Assembly (NCBI GenBank): GCA_033980235.1
Contig: CM067067.1
Span: 18,977,239 to 19,041,238 of the forward strand
Length of the DNA: 64,000 nucleotides
DNA from: Diadema setosum
Taxonomy: Eukaryota > Echinodermata > Echinoidea > Diadematoida > Diadematidae
Reading direction: 5' to 3'
Shown: positions 27,101-33,608 of the stretch, piece after piece
How the letters are laid out: every line of letters starts with the position of its first letter
Position numbering within the stretch: position 1 is the first letter of the stretch
Notes under the pieces: model-generated
Told to the model about the DNA's origin: nothing
Seen by the model: only the letters and a program-made list of their open reading frames with translations
Databases searched by the model: none
Translations under genes and position numbers: made by a program

Positions 27101-29100
27101 CCAAAGTCAACAAGAGTTAGAAGAAATTCTTTTCAAAAGAACGAAAAGAGTAAAGATAATCTGTTTAGTATTACAGGAAACCATAATAAATACGTTTATA
27201 TGGTTTTCTCTCATGGATAGCTGGATACTAGTCATTCTCCATCTAGGCTTTTATATACAAAGTCTTCAAAAATGAATAATTTATGAACAGATTGTCAGAT
27301 TTTCCTCAAACTTTCACTGATGAATTCTACTAATATTGCTGCAATCACTCAGTCTATATGTATAATACATTTGGGTTTCATTCTCCTTTAAAAATGACAT
27401 AAAAATGAATCGACTGACCTGCTGAAGACGCTGACTGGTCAACAGAATTTTCCCTGGACAATGAGAGTATTTCAAACTCTTCTAGACTCTGCCCACCTAG
27501 AGACTTTGGTCCCTCCTCACCTTCAGGCACCAGCTCCTCAAACTGACCATCCTTGTCGGTCAGTACGTCACCCGCTGAGACCGCTCCGTCATGGTTGGCA
27601 TCAATGAGTTCCTCCGGTGCAGCATCTGCCGAGACAGCTTCTCCATCAGATGGGCATAGAGTCCCGCTGTGACCAACACCCTGTTCCTCCTGTACTCTGT
27701 CTTCCACAACTTCTCCTACATTAGTTTCACTTTCTGCAGTCACTGAGCCTTCCGGAGGCACAACCACTTCTTCTGTGGTGTCGCAAGCTGCAGTTTCATA
27801 CCCCTCTACGCCAACAAGAGATTCGCTCGCTTCTTGAAATTCTTCTTCTTCTTCTTCGTCTCTATCACAGACCTTAGCATCTAGTGACCCACCACTATCT
27901 TTTACATCCCCACTGCCACTGCAGTGTTCTCCCGGTGGCTTTTCAACATCATCACTCTCTCCTCCCTTTGCTTGGACTGATGTCTGACCATCAGCACCAT
28001 CTGCTTCCAATTCAGACGATGTCCCTTCGTGAGTTGTTTGAGGTTCACTGTCCACCACCACATCTGCATTAGCATCCTTGTCGGCAGTTTGGGAAGATTC
28101 CTCCTTCTCACCAACATTTGTCCGAGCAGCAGGGACAGTTTCATCTTCAGCTTGGGAAACGACGGAAGCATCCGCCTCCAAATCACGCTCTGTAGCTCCT
28201 ACATCTTGTTCTGCATCCCTTTGCTCTTGATCTGCGGTCAGTCCTATCTTTGAGTCCAGTGGGGATTCATCAAGCGGAGTGGCAGCTACCGTCTTACTCT
28301 TGGAAGCCTATGAAAATGAATTATAGCATTACAAAGATTTTACAAGAGAAAATTAAACATCAGTTTTTGCACACTTAAAATTCACATTCCACTTCATTGA
28401 GCTTTGGAAATTCACAGAGAGGTACCAATTGTACTAATACACAATATAATGTTCCATGCAAAAAGTAACAGGGGTTTATCAATTACTTTATCACAAGGAA
28501 CTGTGCCTGATGAGCAAGATTGCAATGTGTGCCTCTCTAATTAATAGTATTGTACAGCTGTGATGGTTAAATTAAAGTTCCTACTGGAAAGACTTGAACT
28601 ACTGTATATGCAAAATATTCAGCAAGTCTAATTTCTTCCTTACAATTTGGCAAATGGTTAAATACCAAAAAAAAAACTTGATACTGAAATATGTCAAGGG
28701 TAGCAATTATTCCCCCTGCTTTCTGAAAGCGGTTAGTCAAGTGCTCAAAATTTCATAATGTTAGAAAAGTAAATTTTTAAGTAGGCTCCTATATTGTTGT
28801 CCACTCATACATCATAACCTCTAGTAGTCTCCTCATCCAGCGGTTCCAACACCAAGACTTTAAAAATTCATAACTTTTGCATCGATTGTCTGATTTTCCT
28901 CAAACTTTCACTGATTACTGCTTTCACTCAATCCACATTGCTCTTTGGGTTTGCTTTCCCTTTAAGTTACATGTAACTTTCCAATAACTTCACATCATAG
29001 ATTGAACACTCTAATTTGTTAAGTGTTGGGTAACAACTGAAATATTTGTTCTAACCTTCTTCTTTGTTCTCTTCTTCGGTCGAACCGCTTCAGCCATCAT
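387..29100 (-). CDS. EPG5: EPG5, 5' part of gene (26 exons, 3' end outside window)
   Basis: This is a spliced gene of at least 26 coding exons, described one by one below. EPG5 is known as a Rab7 effector and tether on late endosomes and lysosomes that promotes SNARE-driven fusion with autophagosomes; in humans its loss causes Vici syndrome. Identification rests on collinear similarity to vertebrate EPG5 over the whole assembled product: MAEAV start, [69 protein letters not shown] and PLLPVIWQKFF. All 25 junctions are GT-AG and in frame. The joined 5,260 nt encode about 1,754 residues, against about 2,580 for the full human protein. The N-terminal region before HEFYEL is much longer than in human and acidic. 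No further exon is visible at 1-386, so the remaining C-terminal exons lie to the left of base 1. Confidence 0.95.
876..999 (-). CDS. EPG5: EPG5 exon 25
   Basis: Codes for residues 1667 to 1708. YGLWLEEPLLHDASLYLPSL and EQYDGEKLARIF match YILWLEDENFQKGDTYIPSL and KHYDIHRLAKVM in human. Acceptor CTCGCAG|GTTGTA, donor GATTCG|GTGAGT, phase 0. Confidence 0.95.
1546..1836 (-). CDS. EPG5: EPG5 exon 24
   Basis: Codes for residues 1570 to 1667. FMKQLKRQLSRSADAHHNAS matches LLKEMKRRLTEVADFHHAAS in human, followed by a polar Q/E/S-rich stretch. Acceptor TACCCCAG|GACTCT, donor CTCAA|GTAAAT, phase 2. Confidence 0.94.
2100..2144. repeat. (TTTC)n microsatellite
   Basis: About ten TTTC units, just beyond the donor of EPG5 exon 23. 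Confidence 0.95.
2177..2343 (-). CDS. EPG5: EPG5 exon 23
   Basis: Codes for residues 1515 to 1570. LPIYRWAQLALD and HHPLLPVIWQKFFSLYLER match LLIYRWAHQALV and DHPLLPLIWQKFFLLYLHR in human. Acceptor CACTGGTAG|AAGGTG, donor GGGAG|GTAAGT, phase 2. A TTTC microsatellite lies 33 bp past the donor. Confidence 0.95.
2716..2747. repeat. (CA)n microsatellite
   Basis: CA dinucleotides with a short C-rich interruption. Confidence 0.9.
2798..3028 (-). CDS. EPG5: EPG5 exon 22
   Basis: Codes for 77 residues. LLSSVMSLVTSASPLPSM, WLAYSFMLAETQFLQES and MTTDQAVK correspond to LLSSLVSWIVAGNITPSF, WFAWTVLNMESIFEED and FTPDQALK in human. Acceptor TCCTGCAG|AAGAAG, donor GTCAAG|GTACAT, phase 0. The exon is markedly GC-rich compared with the adjoining introns. 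Confidence 0.95.
3029..6033 (-). other. EPG5 intron between exons 21 and 22
   Basis: A 3-kb intron. It holds a 12-G run (3707-3718), a small TTAA-bounded element (4177-4268) and, at about 4985-5110, a degenerate relative of the element at 98-342. I saw no coding exon that would fit the protein between exons 21 and 22, which join directly in frame. Confidence 0.7.
4177..4268. mobile_element. Small TTAACCCATTGAGG element, copy 1
   Basis: A 92-bp repeat with ends TTAACCCATTGAGG and TCTCAATGTGTTAA, related to 54141-54234 and, more distantly, to about 11610-11690. It contains the palindromic word AGTATACTCGGGACTC. Confidence 0.6.
6034..6243 (-). CDS. EPG5: EPG5 exon 21
   Basis: Codes for 70 residues. 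EALLEFWLNVLTSCKNWH matches VAVLEFWVQALISQHLWY in human. The acceptor CCCCACATAG|ACTCTC follows a long pyrimidine tract and keeps phase 0; a second AG ten bases further in would shift the frame. Donor TTCAGG|GTAAGT. Confidence 0.93.
6798..6915 (-). CDS. EPG5: EPG5 exon 20
   Basis: Codes for residues 1328 to 1367 (start KFISLIETILNGD), similar to FLSHLLLFLHLDS in human and in frame with both neighbours. Acceptor CCTTTAG|ATTCAT, donor ATTGCA|GTACGT, phase 0. A short palindromic element begins about 25 bp upstream of this exon in the intron. Confidence 0.88.
6941..7129. mobile_element. TACTGTAAAA MITE family, copy 2
   Basis: A 189-bp element starting TAAAATGAGGAATGTTCGCG and ending TGTTTTACAGTA. 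The interior (TTCTTGTCTACACTATATGC and so on) is shared with 52019-52226 and 61979-62189. It begins about 25 bp upstream of EPG5 exon 20. Confidence 0.8.
7883..8029 (-). CDS. EPG5: EPG5 exon 19
   Basis: Codes for residues 1279 to 1328. The pattern DVENFLSKGLEYLQNLV to YLLTNVK follows IEKFCAEGIPLLGILV to YYLLKNEQ in human. Acceptor TCTCTGCAG|TGTAGA, donor GTCAA|GTACGG, phase 2. Confidence 0.9.
8462..8799 (-). CDS. EPG5: EPG5 exon 18
   Basis: Codes for residues 1167 to 1279. It starts WGISIVLGD and ends KTPLACYIAVAMTKAGHE, the latter matching GMPIGCYLALSMTAVGHS in human. The middle is a longer glycine/serine/alanine-rich linker than in vertebrates. Acceptor TTGCCCAG|TGGGGT, donor CATGA|GTAAGT, phase 2. 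Confidence 0.94.
9406..9525 (-). CDS. EPG5: EPG5 exon 17
   Basis: Codes for 40 residues. HRKVAILVMEAFSKHI corresponds to HAEVALMVLEAYQKYL in human. Acceptor ACATTTCAG|GAGGAT, donor CTATCA|GTGAGT, phase 0. Confidence 0.93.
9708..9763. repeat. Short tandem duplication
   Basis: The stretch ATGCCAGAAGTACTACACTG occurs twice in direct tandem, about 26 bp apart. Confidence 0.75.
10061..10077. repeat. Poly-C tract (17)
   Basis: Seventeen consecutive C in an EPG5 intron. Confidence 0.9.
10337..10363. repeat. T15-G12 composite homopolymer
   Basis: A run of about 15 T followed directly by 12 G. Similar T/G or C/A composites recur at 35148, 50867 and 59217. Confidence 0.9.
10445..10609 (-). CDS. EPG5: EPG5 exon 16
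   Basis: Codes for 55 residues. MSLYLCSELPLHLWQLS and LILSKLNWGFNEQ match VSLYLFKELPLYLWQPS and VILEGLNWGFAKQ in human. Acceptor ATGCTTCAG|ATGAGC, donor GAGCAG|GTGAGG, phase 0. Confidence 0.95.
10958..11352. mobile_element. Pogo-like non-autonomous element, copy 1
   Basis: An element of about 395 bp. The left end has ACCTCTCTTATCCAGCCTCC and the right end, read in reverse, TACAGTCCAACCTCTCTTAT with CCGGA following. The same two ends bound 39611-40939. TA-flanked CAGT ends with TATCCGG are typical of pogo/Tigger-like elements; family naming is inference. Confidence 0.65.
11692..12388. mobile_element. Palindromic element with TTGTTGCATTGGCGTAAC ends
   Basis: A 697-bp element. The left end has AATTGTTGCATTGGCGTAAC preceded by C7A7, and the right end carries the exact reverse complement of that word followed by T12. 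Both arms then share a GGGCGGATTTTT / CGCCCAACC stretch. It sits between EPG5 exons 15 and 16, 57 bp from exon 15. No coding capacity. Confidence 0.8.
12445..12585 (-). CDS. EPG5: EPG5 exon 15
   Basis: Codes for 47 residues including CSKVGRELLAGMALTHPFI, matching FSKVGRELLGTITAVHPEI in human. Acceptor TTTTTACAG|CTGGCA, donor GGTTCT|GTAAGT, phase 0. A palindromic mobile element ends about 55 bp downstream of this donor. Confidence 0.95.
13036..13136. mobile_element. Small TTAACCCTTTC element, copy 1
   Basis: A 101-bp element with ends TTAACCCTTTCGGTGCC and AAGGGTTAA and internal TTTGGACAGTGTGTACAAC. The same structure occurs at 20836-20933. It lies just downstream of EPG5 exon 14. Confidence 0.75.
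13194..13345 (-). CDS. EPG5: EPG5 exon 14
   Basis: Codes for residues 974 to 1024. [16 protein letters not shown] matches EICLLTTFAQMAQAR in human. Acceptor CCATCAAG|ATGCTG, donor TATGAG|GTGAGA, phase 0. Confidence 0.95.
14018..14190 (-). CDS. EPG5: EPG5 exon 13
   Basis: Codes for residues 916 to 974. LGTWQFLADMPYSCLSPHMM matches LGIWLFMSEMPFGTLSVQML in human, followed by a serine-rich loop. Acceptor CTCTTCAG|ACTGGG, donor ATCGG|GTAAGG, phase 1. Confidence 0.94.
14745..15440. repeat. Tandem repeat, period about 325 bp
   Basis: Two full units and part of a third. Each begins near AGAAGATTTTTAAAGATTCC, then TTGGGTGGGGCATGGTGCCC, AAGTTTGGTGAAAATGGGTC and GGGGGGCACCCCTG. Units differ at many sites. 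The array ends in an 18-G run (15418-15435). It lies in the EPG5 intron between exons 12 and 13. Confidence 0.8.
15418..15435. repeat. Poly-G tract (18)
   Basis: The longest G run in the window, at the third start of the 325-bp repeat. Confidence 0.9.
16012..16200 (-). CDS. EPG5: EPG5 exon 12
   Basis: Codes for residues 853 to 916. The part LQLEVDEMFFRAVQ-like (IQLEVDEMFFRAVQCIM) matches LQVEFDELFLRAVLHVL in human. Acceptor CGCGCAG|ACACAC, donor CCAAG|GTGAGT, phase 2. Confidence 0.94.
16562..16718 (-). CDS. EPG5: EPG5 exon 11
   Basis: Codes for residues 801 to 853. [22 protein letters not shown] matches [22 protein letters not shown] of human almost residue for residue and is the best-conserved block in the window. 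Acceptor TTTGACAG|CTGACA, donor ATCAG|GTATGA, phase 2. Confidence 0.97.
17407..17515 (-). CDS. EPG5: EPG5 exon 10 (region of second LIR)
   Basis: Codes for residues 765 to 801, including SLLLNEGDLVELFAQFPF, which aligns without a gap to WILLLEDDLIALLSQFPF of human EPG5. The tryptophan of the human second LIR falls on serine here. Acceptor TTCCTCTAG|GAGGAG, donor TCCACAG|GTTTGT, phase 1. Confidence 0.93.
18477..18591 (-). CDS. EPG5: EPG5 exon 9 (first LC3-interacting motif)
   Basis: Codes for residues 726 to 764 and contains INWTLVDEDVDAED, nearly identical to NWTLVDE of human EPG5. WTLV followed by acidic residues is the first of the two LC3-interacting region (LIR) motifs known in human EPG5. 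Acceptor ACTTGCAG|CTACCG, donor GAAGAT|GTGAGT, phase 0. Confidence 0.95.
18725..18860. repeat. Cluster of ACTGGTC / GGACCAGT words
   Basis: ACTGGTC appears several times and GGACCAGT at least twice in the opposite sense, giving a potential hairpin interrupted by an A15 run. The origin is unknown; it could be a decayed palindromic element. Confidence 0.55.
19940..20109 (-). CDS. EPG5: EPG5 exon 8
   Basis: Codes for residues 670 to 726. Its end, LDHFVVMLSTLMSPV, aligns to VFHFMQSLALLMSPV in human. The start is a glycine- and threonine-rich insertion absent from vertebrates. Acceptor ACCATTAG|GTCGCT, donor GTTCG|GTAAGT, phase 2. I translated it by hand from the genomic strand. Confidence 0.92.
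20204..20833. mobile_element. Tc1/mariner-like MITE with exact terminal repeats
   Basis: A 630-bp element. The left end TACAGTATTCATCGCATAAT continues CGGG, and the right end is its exact reverse complement. TA on both sides of CAGT...ACTG fits a TA target duplication. The interior holds a (CA)15 microsatellite (20328-20357) and further CCCGATTAT words. No transposase. Confidence 0.85.
20328..20357. repeat. (CA)n microsatellite
   Basis: Uninterrupted CA dinucleotides inside the mariner-like element. Confidence 0.95.
20836..20933. mobile_element. Small TTAACCCTTTC element, copy 2
   Basis: A 98-bp copy with TTAACCCTTTCTGTGCC and AAAAGGGTTAA ends, interrupted by a T12 run. It directly abuts the right end of the mariner-like element. 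Confidence 0.75.
21026..21239. mobile_element. TACTGTACGAGCTGAAATTTTC palindromic MITE
   Basis: A 214-bp element whose left end TACTGTACGAGCTGAAATTT matches the reverse of the right end (AAATTTCAGCTTGTACAGTA) with one mismatch. TA flanks as in mariner-like elements. Rich in TTCGCGAA-like words. It lies between EPG5 exons 7 and 8. Confidence 0.8.
21503..21610 (-). CDS. EPG5: EPG5 exon 7
   Basis: Codes for 36 residues, with EDHLFIFNHLLRCPPGIGDW matching [20 protein letters not shown] of human EPG5. Acceptor TATTGCAG|GTGTCC, donor CTCCAG|GTGGGA, phase 0. Confidence 0.95.
22288..22433 (-). CDS. EPG5: EPG5 exon 6
   Basis: Codes for residues 585 to 633 including IARLKQCISVLFAFQRK, matching CQLKECISVLFMFTRR of human EPG5. 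A nearer AG (TTCTAG|CACTG) would break the frame. The acceptor TTTGTCAG|CCCACC has a better pyrimidine tract and restores it. Donor AGAATG|GTGAGG, phase 0. Confidence 0.93.
22759..23002 (-). CDS. EPG5: EPG5 exon 5
   Basis: Codes for residues 504 to 585. The segment [16 protein letters not shown] matches SVLSRLQVESYIYALL of human EPG5. The acceptor is TATGGCAG|GGTCAG and the donor AACGG|GTAAAG, leaving phase 1. Confidence 0.95.
23584..23748 (-). CDS. EPG5: EPG5 exon 4 (DKHEFYEL motif)
   Basis: Codes for 55 residues with [16 protein letters not shown] and DEIWSFRE, which align to DRHEFYELLLNYSRCR and SRLWQFKE of human EPG5. This is the first strongly conserved block. Phase 0 on both sides (GTGTAG|GGGAAC, GTCAAG|GTACAG). 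It is predicted to form paired helices. Confidence 0.95.
24141..24195. repeat. (CA)n microsatellite
   Basis: About 27 CA units, starting some 25 bp past the donor of EPG5 exon 3. Confidence 0.95.
24220..24629 (-). CDS. EPG5: EPG5 exon 3, low-complexity to start of conserved region
   Basis: Codes for residues 312 to 448. The first two thirds are low-complexity (A, E, P, S), followed by a helical stretch, RLELRYYYSN, that leads into the conserved domain. The acceptor is ATCTTTAG|GACAAG and the donor GTCAAG|GTGAGG, phase 0. Confidence 0.85.
25585..25910. mobile_element. MITE with TAGGGAGCTTTAGATTTT ends and ATAA duplication
   Basis: A 326-bp element with terminal inverted repeats of about 33 bp. 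TAGGGAGCTTTAGATTTT begins both arms, each followed by CGCGGACGTTT. ATAA flanks both sides (25581-25584, 25911-25914) as a likely target duplication. The interior is CpG-rich. The well-preserved ends suggest recent insertion. Confidence 0.88.
26837..26853. repeat. Poly-G tract (17)
   Basis: An uninterrupted G run followed by a GA-rich stretch. Confidence 0.9.
27285..27394. mobile_element. 570-bp palindromic element, right arm only
   Basis: Shares TTTTCCTCAAACTTTCACTG and TCTACTAATATTGCTGCA with the full copies, and ends TCTCCTTTAAA. The left arm is missing. In EPG5's direction it begins 25 nt after the donor of exon 2. Confidence 0.75.
27419..28307 (-). CDS. EPG5: EPG5 exon 2, long acidic disordered region
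   Basis: Codes for residues 16 to 312, joined in phase 0 to exon 1 (acceptor TTTTCATAG|GCT) and ending in phase 1 (G|GTCAGT). The product is rich in E, D, S and V, with a DEEEEEE run near its middle, and has no recognisable fold. Vertebrate EPG5 also has a weakly conserved N-terminus, but this one is longer. Assignment relies on frame continuity between exons 1 and 3 and not on similarity. Confidence 0.85.
28690..28975. mobile_element. 570-bp palindromic element, truncated copy
   Basis: In EPG5 intron 1. It runs from a stretch matching TTCCCCCTGCTTTCTGAAAG through CTCCTCATCCAGCGGTTCCA to TTTGCTTTCCCTTTAAG, closely like the right half of 63099-63664. The left arm is absent. Confidence 0.8.
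29056..29100 (-). CDS. EPG5: EPG5 exon 1, start codon
   Basis: Encodes MMAEAVRPKKRTKKK, close to the MAEAVKPQRR start of vertebrate EPG5. Two ATGs are adjacent. The second (29097) has A at -3 and G at +4 and matches the vertebrate start, so it is the likelier initiator. The donor reads AAG|GTTAGA, phase 0. The basic lysine-rich N-terminus is conserved. Confidence 0.9.
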
Positions 29101-29920
29101 GAAACTGTGAGTGTGCGCTGTGCTCTAGCAGCATTTGTCTGTGATAGGATGATAGTAAATTTATTGAGCTATCAAATTGATATGGTATGGACTGGTGCAG
29201 TAACACTTGCACTTCGTACTAGAGATGTGGGGGTATTCTAGAAATCGAATCTAGATTTACTAAATCTAGATCCTCTGAAGTCCTAGTTCCAATGACTGTC
29301 CCAATCTGACTGACTCCACACCACTGCCACACTAACGTTATGTTAGACCGCCAATACGTAGCTAGTCCGTCGACAACAAAACGTTCATGACACTGACAGT
29401 CGACAATCTGCATGACACAATGCACCCTCTCGCTCGTCAATCCAGAGGCAGCTCCAGTTCTGGCTTGCTTGCTGAAACTTTTTTTGTCACCAGATCTGCT
29501 GTTGTTTAGGTGAGAATTCTGTCAGCTCAAATCTCTGGTTGCGTCGTGGCTGCAACCCTAACTGATACACATCACCATCGATCACCCCCATTCACAAAAC
29601 AAGGTCCGGTTTGTACGCACGTAGTATTAAAGACACTGGCAAACTACTGGTAAACTACTACTGTGTGGTGGCTCTGCACATAAAAACCACTAACTACCAG
29701 TAGGTTGCCTACCCTCGAACAACTTCGTTGTGATGCCATTCACAGCATTCATTACACAGTACAGCAGTAGGCCTAGAGAGAGTGCCCGTGCCGTGGGAAC
29801 ATACTCAGCATTTCCCCGTGTCCGTGTCCGTAGTGTAGGTTCGCATCGGTGTTGCACGGAGCTAGCTCACAGCGGACGAGCGCTTTGCGATGTCGTGACT
29901 TATCAGAGCGCGTGACCCTT
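29101..29920 (-). promoter_or_regulatory. EPG5 5'UTR and promoter region (inferred)
   Basis: This is the stretch immediately upstream of the EPG5 start codon. It has more CpG and GC than the AT-rich DNA beyond 29930, as expected of a promoter-proximal region. I see no TATA box. The transcription start and any 5'UTR intron cannot be fixed from sequence alone. Confidence 0.45.
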
Positions 29921-31055
29921 ATGAGTGGGAGAGTATTTTTATATTCCTTGTTGAAATATATATTCAAAATATATTGATTATTTTGTAAATAAGGTAAATT
30001 TATAAATTAAGATTTAAAATATTTACACGGGAATTTGATGATAATCTGTGATTTTTATTAATTACATACATGTTTAGTCAGTATGTTTACAAGTTGGCAA
30101 ATTGATATTGTAAACAAATTAAGGGAAATCCCCTGAATTTGCAAACGGGTATTTTGATGGGAGACTGTATCTTCATTACAGTCTTCTTCTGTTTTTCTTC
30201 TTCTTCTTCTTGATGGCTAGTAACTTCGGGAAAATGGCTAGCAACTTCGGGAACGATCTTCGGCAAACCCGTTAACTTGTACTTTGGAGTCTGGGTTTAT
30301 AAAATAGTACACTGTGTATTCATTCTAAGTACATATCGACAGTATCTCCCTTACTATTGTAACTATATGTCGGGTATCCCCAGGGGGCCCCTACGTCCAA
30401 GTTGACCGACAGATCGATCTGTATCTGGTCGTCGGGGATATGTTCCGCGGAGACTGCGTCTGGCTTCACGGATCCCCACGTATACGGAGGAGAGCGATAA
30501 CGTCAAAAATAAAAGACTCCTCCGGACAGACGGATCTTTCTGTTTAACGTCCAAGATGAAGACCCTCCGAAATGTTACTTATTTCCTGCGTTGATGTAAG
30601 GATGATTGGTTGTAAATTTTGTCTTCATTTTTCTTTAATGACTATAACTTTCATGGATGATACTCGAGTTTTAGTCGATCAGTTACCACGTCCGTCGAGA
30701 AAAAGACTCGTTGCGCTTGGTTTGTAATTCTCTAGTATATAGACGTGCGAAGTCTTTTCGCACGGCGGGACTGTTTGAAAGTAATGATTCGATTTACTAG
30801 TATCTCGGTAACGGGAAATTATAAGAATATATCTGCAGCCCACGTGGGGATTTCACAAAACAAGTTGTTTTCGTAATTCTCGTGATGATTGACTGAAAAG
30901 ATTCAATGTAACACTAAACGTTTAGTTCAAGAGCATTAGGCCAAAATAGGCTTAAACCTGGACATTTCTGGTAACAAGCTGATTTTTTCACGATAGGTCA
31001 GGAATATGTCTAGAATAATACATTGGGAACATATCAAAAGCCCTCATAAATCCTC

Positions 31056-31870
31056 TTTGAGCGTTTTCCGCAATCTAAGATGGTGTCCAAAATGACCGCC
31101 ATTTCCTGAAATTCTTACAACTTTTCAACCAGGGAACCAAAATACAGAATTTGAAATAATGCATGTTTTTAAACACGAAGAACTCAATAAAATACATACT
31201 AAGAGATATTGATGCACACAAATACCGTAATCCAAGATGACCTCCAAAATGGCCGCCATTTCCTGAAATTTTTATAACCTTTCAACCAGGCAACCCAATA
31301 CAAACTTTAAGTGTCTATATGTTTTGAAACATGAAGAATTCAGTGAAATACATATTAAGATGTATTGACGTGCACAAGTACCCTAATCCAAAATGGCCTC
31401 CAAAATGACCGCCATTTCCTGAAATTCTAGTAACCTTTCAACCAGGTTGATAAACCGATACAAAATTTAAGTGTCTAAATGTGTGTTTTGAAACATGAAG
31501 AACTCAATAAAATACATATTAAGAGATGTTGACGCACAGAACTACCGTAATCCAAAATGGCGTCGAAAATGGCCGCCATTTCCTGAAATTCTTATAACCT
31601 TTCAACCAGGCAACCAAATACAAAATTTATGTGTCTAAATATATGTTTTAAAATATGAAGAACTCAATAAAATACATATGTTAAGAGATGTTGACGCACA
31701 CAAGTACTGTAATCCAATACGGCGTCCAAAATGGCCGCCATTTCATGAAATTACACCTTGTATTATAACCTTTCAACCAGGTAACCCAAATACAAAACAT
31801 CTAAATGTCTAAATATACGTTTTGAAGCAGGGAAACACAATAGAATACATATTAAGAGATGTTTGAGCAC
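31056..31870. repeat. Minisatellite of about 165 bp, 5 units
   Basis: Each unit holds CCAAAATGGC(C/G)TCCAAAATG then (G/A)CCGCCATTTCCTGAAAT, then ACCTTTCAACCAGG and AAATACATATTAAGAGATGT. Units start near 31079, 31233, 31383, 31550 and 31712. They diverge by point changes and small indels. Confidence 0.88.
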
Positions 31871-32111
31871 GTAAGTAGGCCCTATTTACCGATAAAACCG
31901 CATGGTCTGTTTTCATCGATCACCTCAAGCACATGAGATGAAAATTCACTGCTATGAGTAGAAGCCTCTTTTTTGCCAACGCACTTGATGTCTCCCATGA
32001 GGTGAGTTCCATTTAAAACCGTCAATTGTAAACAATTCTTTTTGGTATCTGTACTACAAACATATTCAAAATTACTGTCTACATGTTTTACATAATAATG
32101 TGCAATTTATC

Positions 32112-32695
32112 TGGTGCTGTTCGTTATTCCGAAGGTTCGTTGATCCGAAACACGCAAATTCCCTATACCTAGAGGTTTGTTAATCCGAAAATGAAGAAGG
32201 GTTCGTTAATTCGAACATTTGTGGCGTTATTCCAAAGGTTCGTTATTCCGGAGGTTCGTTGATCCAAAATAGAATAGGGTTCGCTTTTCCGAAGGCCCGT
32301 TAATCCGAAAATGACCTAGGGTTCGTTATTCCGAAGGTTCGTTAATCCGAAAATGAAATATGGTTCGTTATTCCGAAGGTTCGTTAATCCGAAAATGAAA
32401 TAAGGCTCGTTATTTCGAAGGTTCGTTATTCCGAAGGTTCGCTGATCCGAAAATGAAGTAGGGTCCGTTATTCCGAAGGTTCGTTAATCCGAATATATGA
32501 TATGGTTCGTTATTCCGAAGGTTCGTTCATCCGAAAATATGATAAGATTCGTTATTCCGAAGGTTCGTTGATCCTAAAATGAAATAGGGTTCGTTATTCC
32601 GAAGGTTCGTTAATCTCAAAACGAAATAAGGCTCGTTAATCCGAAAATGAAATGAGGTTCGTAATTCCGAAAATGAAATAAACTCACTGTTATGA
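32112..32695 (+). repeat. 41-bp tandem array A (GGTTCGTTATTCCGAA)
   Basis: About a dozen units made of GGTTCGTTATTCCGAA plus GGTTCGTTAATCCGAAAATG then AAATA. Each unit itself contains two near-copies of GGTTCGTTAnTCCGAA. The same motif occurs in opposite orientation at 36298-36820. Confidence 0.92.
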
Positions 32696-33379
32696 CAAAA
32701 TACGTTGTCGTAATCAAAAACTGCTTGAATTTATACCCAATGAAAATTCGATATTGTCTCTGGGGAGGATAATACACGTGTATATTTTCAGGTAAAGCAC
32801 GTGGTGTTGCGTGAAGAAGTGGCGTAGATCAAAAATCTTGATTTTAATTCATCTGAACAATTATTTACCTGAGCGATTGGATTTAGAGCGTAGGGGACTG
32901 TGTGATTTTTCTATAGCCTATTTTCAGACACCTTCACATTTTTAATGATAATAACAGTAACGACGTCATATTGCAAGTTTGAAATTAAAGCCCAAACAAA
33001 GTTCTGGTATGCCTGCAAAAGTTGTCAAATTTTGCTCCAAAATGTGAACGTATGCCTAGGAAATGTGCGGAATAACGCTGTAATAACAAGATATTAGATG
33101 GGTAAGGACGAAAATGGGATATATTAACCAAAAACATTCAGTCTCGGAACTTACCCGAACGGGGTCAGGCTAGACTCGGACTCGGGGAGAACTCGGCCTC
33201 GCTTTGCTTGACGGCGGGATGAGTTGTACTGCTACTGGTTTTCCCTCTGGATTGTACAGTACTATGCATACGGGAGCGGCCTGTATAAACTACATTGTAG
33301 CGTTCTGGCTACTCGCAGTAATGGTCCGAGTTGTTACAACACGCGCATCAAAAACCTCTTTGGCGCGCATGCAAAATTA

Positions 33380-33570
33380 GTGTGCGCCTCTCAAGCACCT
33401 CTAAAAACAATCAAAGACAATTGATAAACAACAACAAAAACTTCAAAGACCGCGCGTCTCAGCAACTGAGGTGATGTGCGTATTATAAAGCGTCTTTGCT
33501 AGTAGGCTTGAGGACCGCACGCTGTCCATTTGTTTTGTACAGGATTAGCACGCACTTTCCTGTCTGCTCA
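33380..33570. repeat. Dispersed repeat, copy 1 (partner at 50920-51140)
   Basis: Shares AGGACCGCACGCTGTCCATT, TGTTTTGTACAGGATTAGC, and the CAAAGACCGCGCGTCTCAG / ATCAAAGACAATTGATAAACAAC end with the reverse complement of 50920-51140. Nature unknown. Confidence 0.75.
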
Positions 33571-33608
33571 GTAAGGCCTCTTTTGGCCGGTGTCCGTAGT
33601 ATAAAGTA

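Larger units (their letters stand above)
24630..27418 (-). other. EPG5 intron between exons 2 and 3
   Basis: A 2.8-kb intron. It contains a complete MITE (25585-25910), a G17 run (26837-26853) and the right arm of the 570-bp palindromic element (27285-27394). No coding sequence recognised. Confidence 0.7.
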
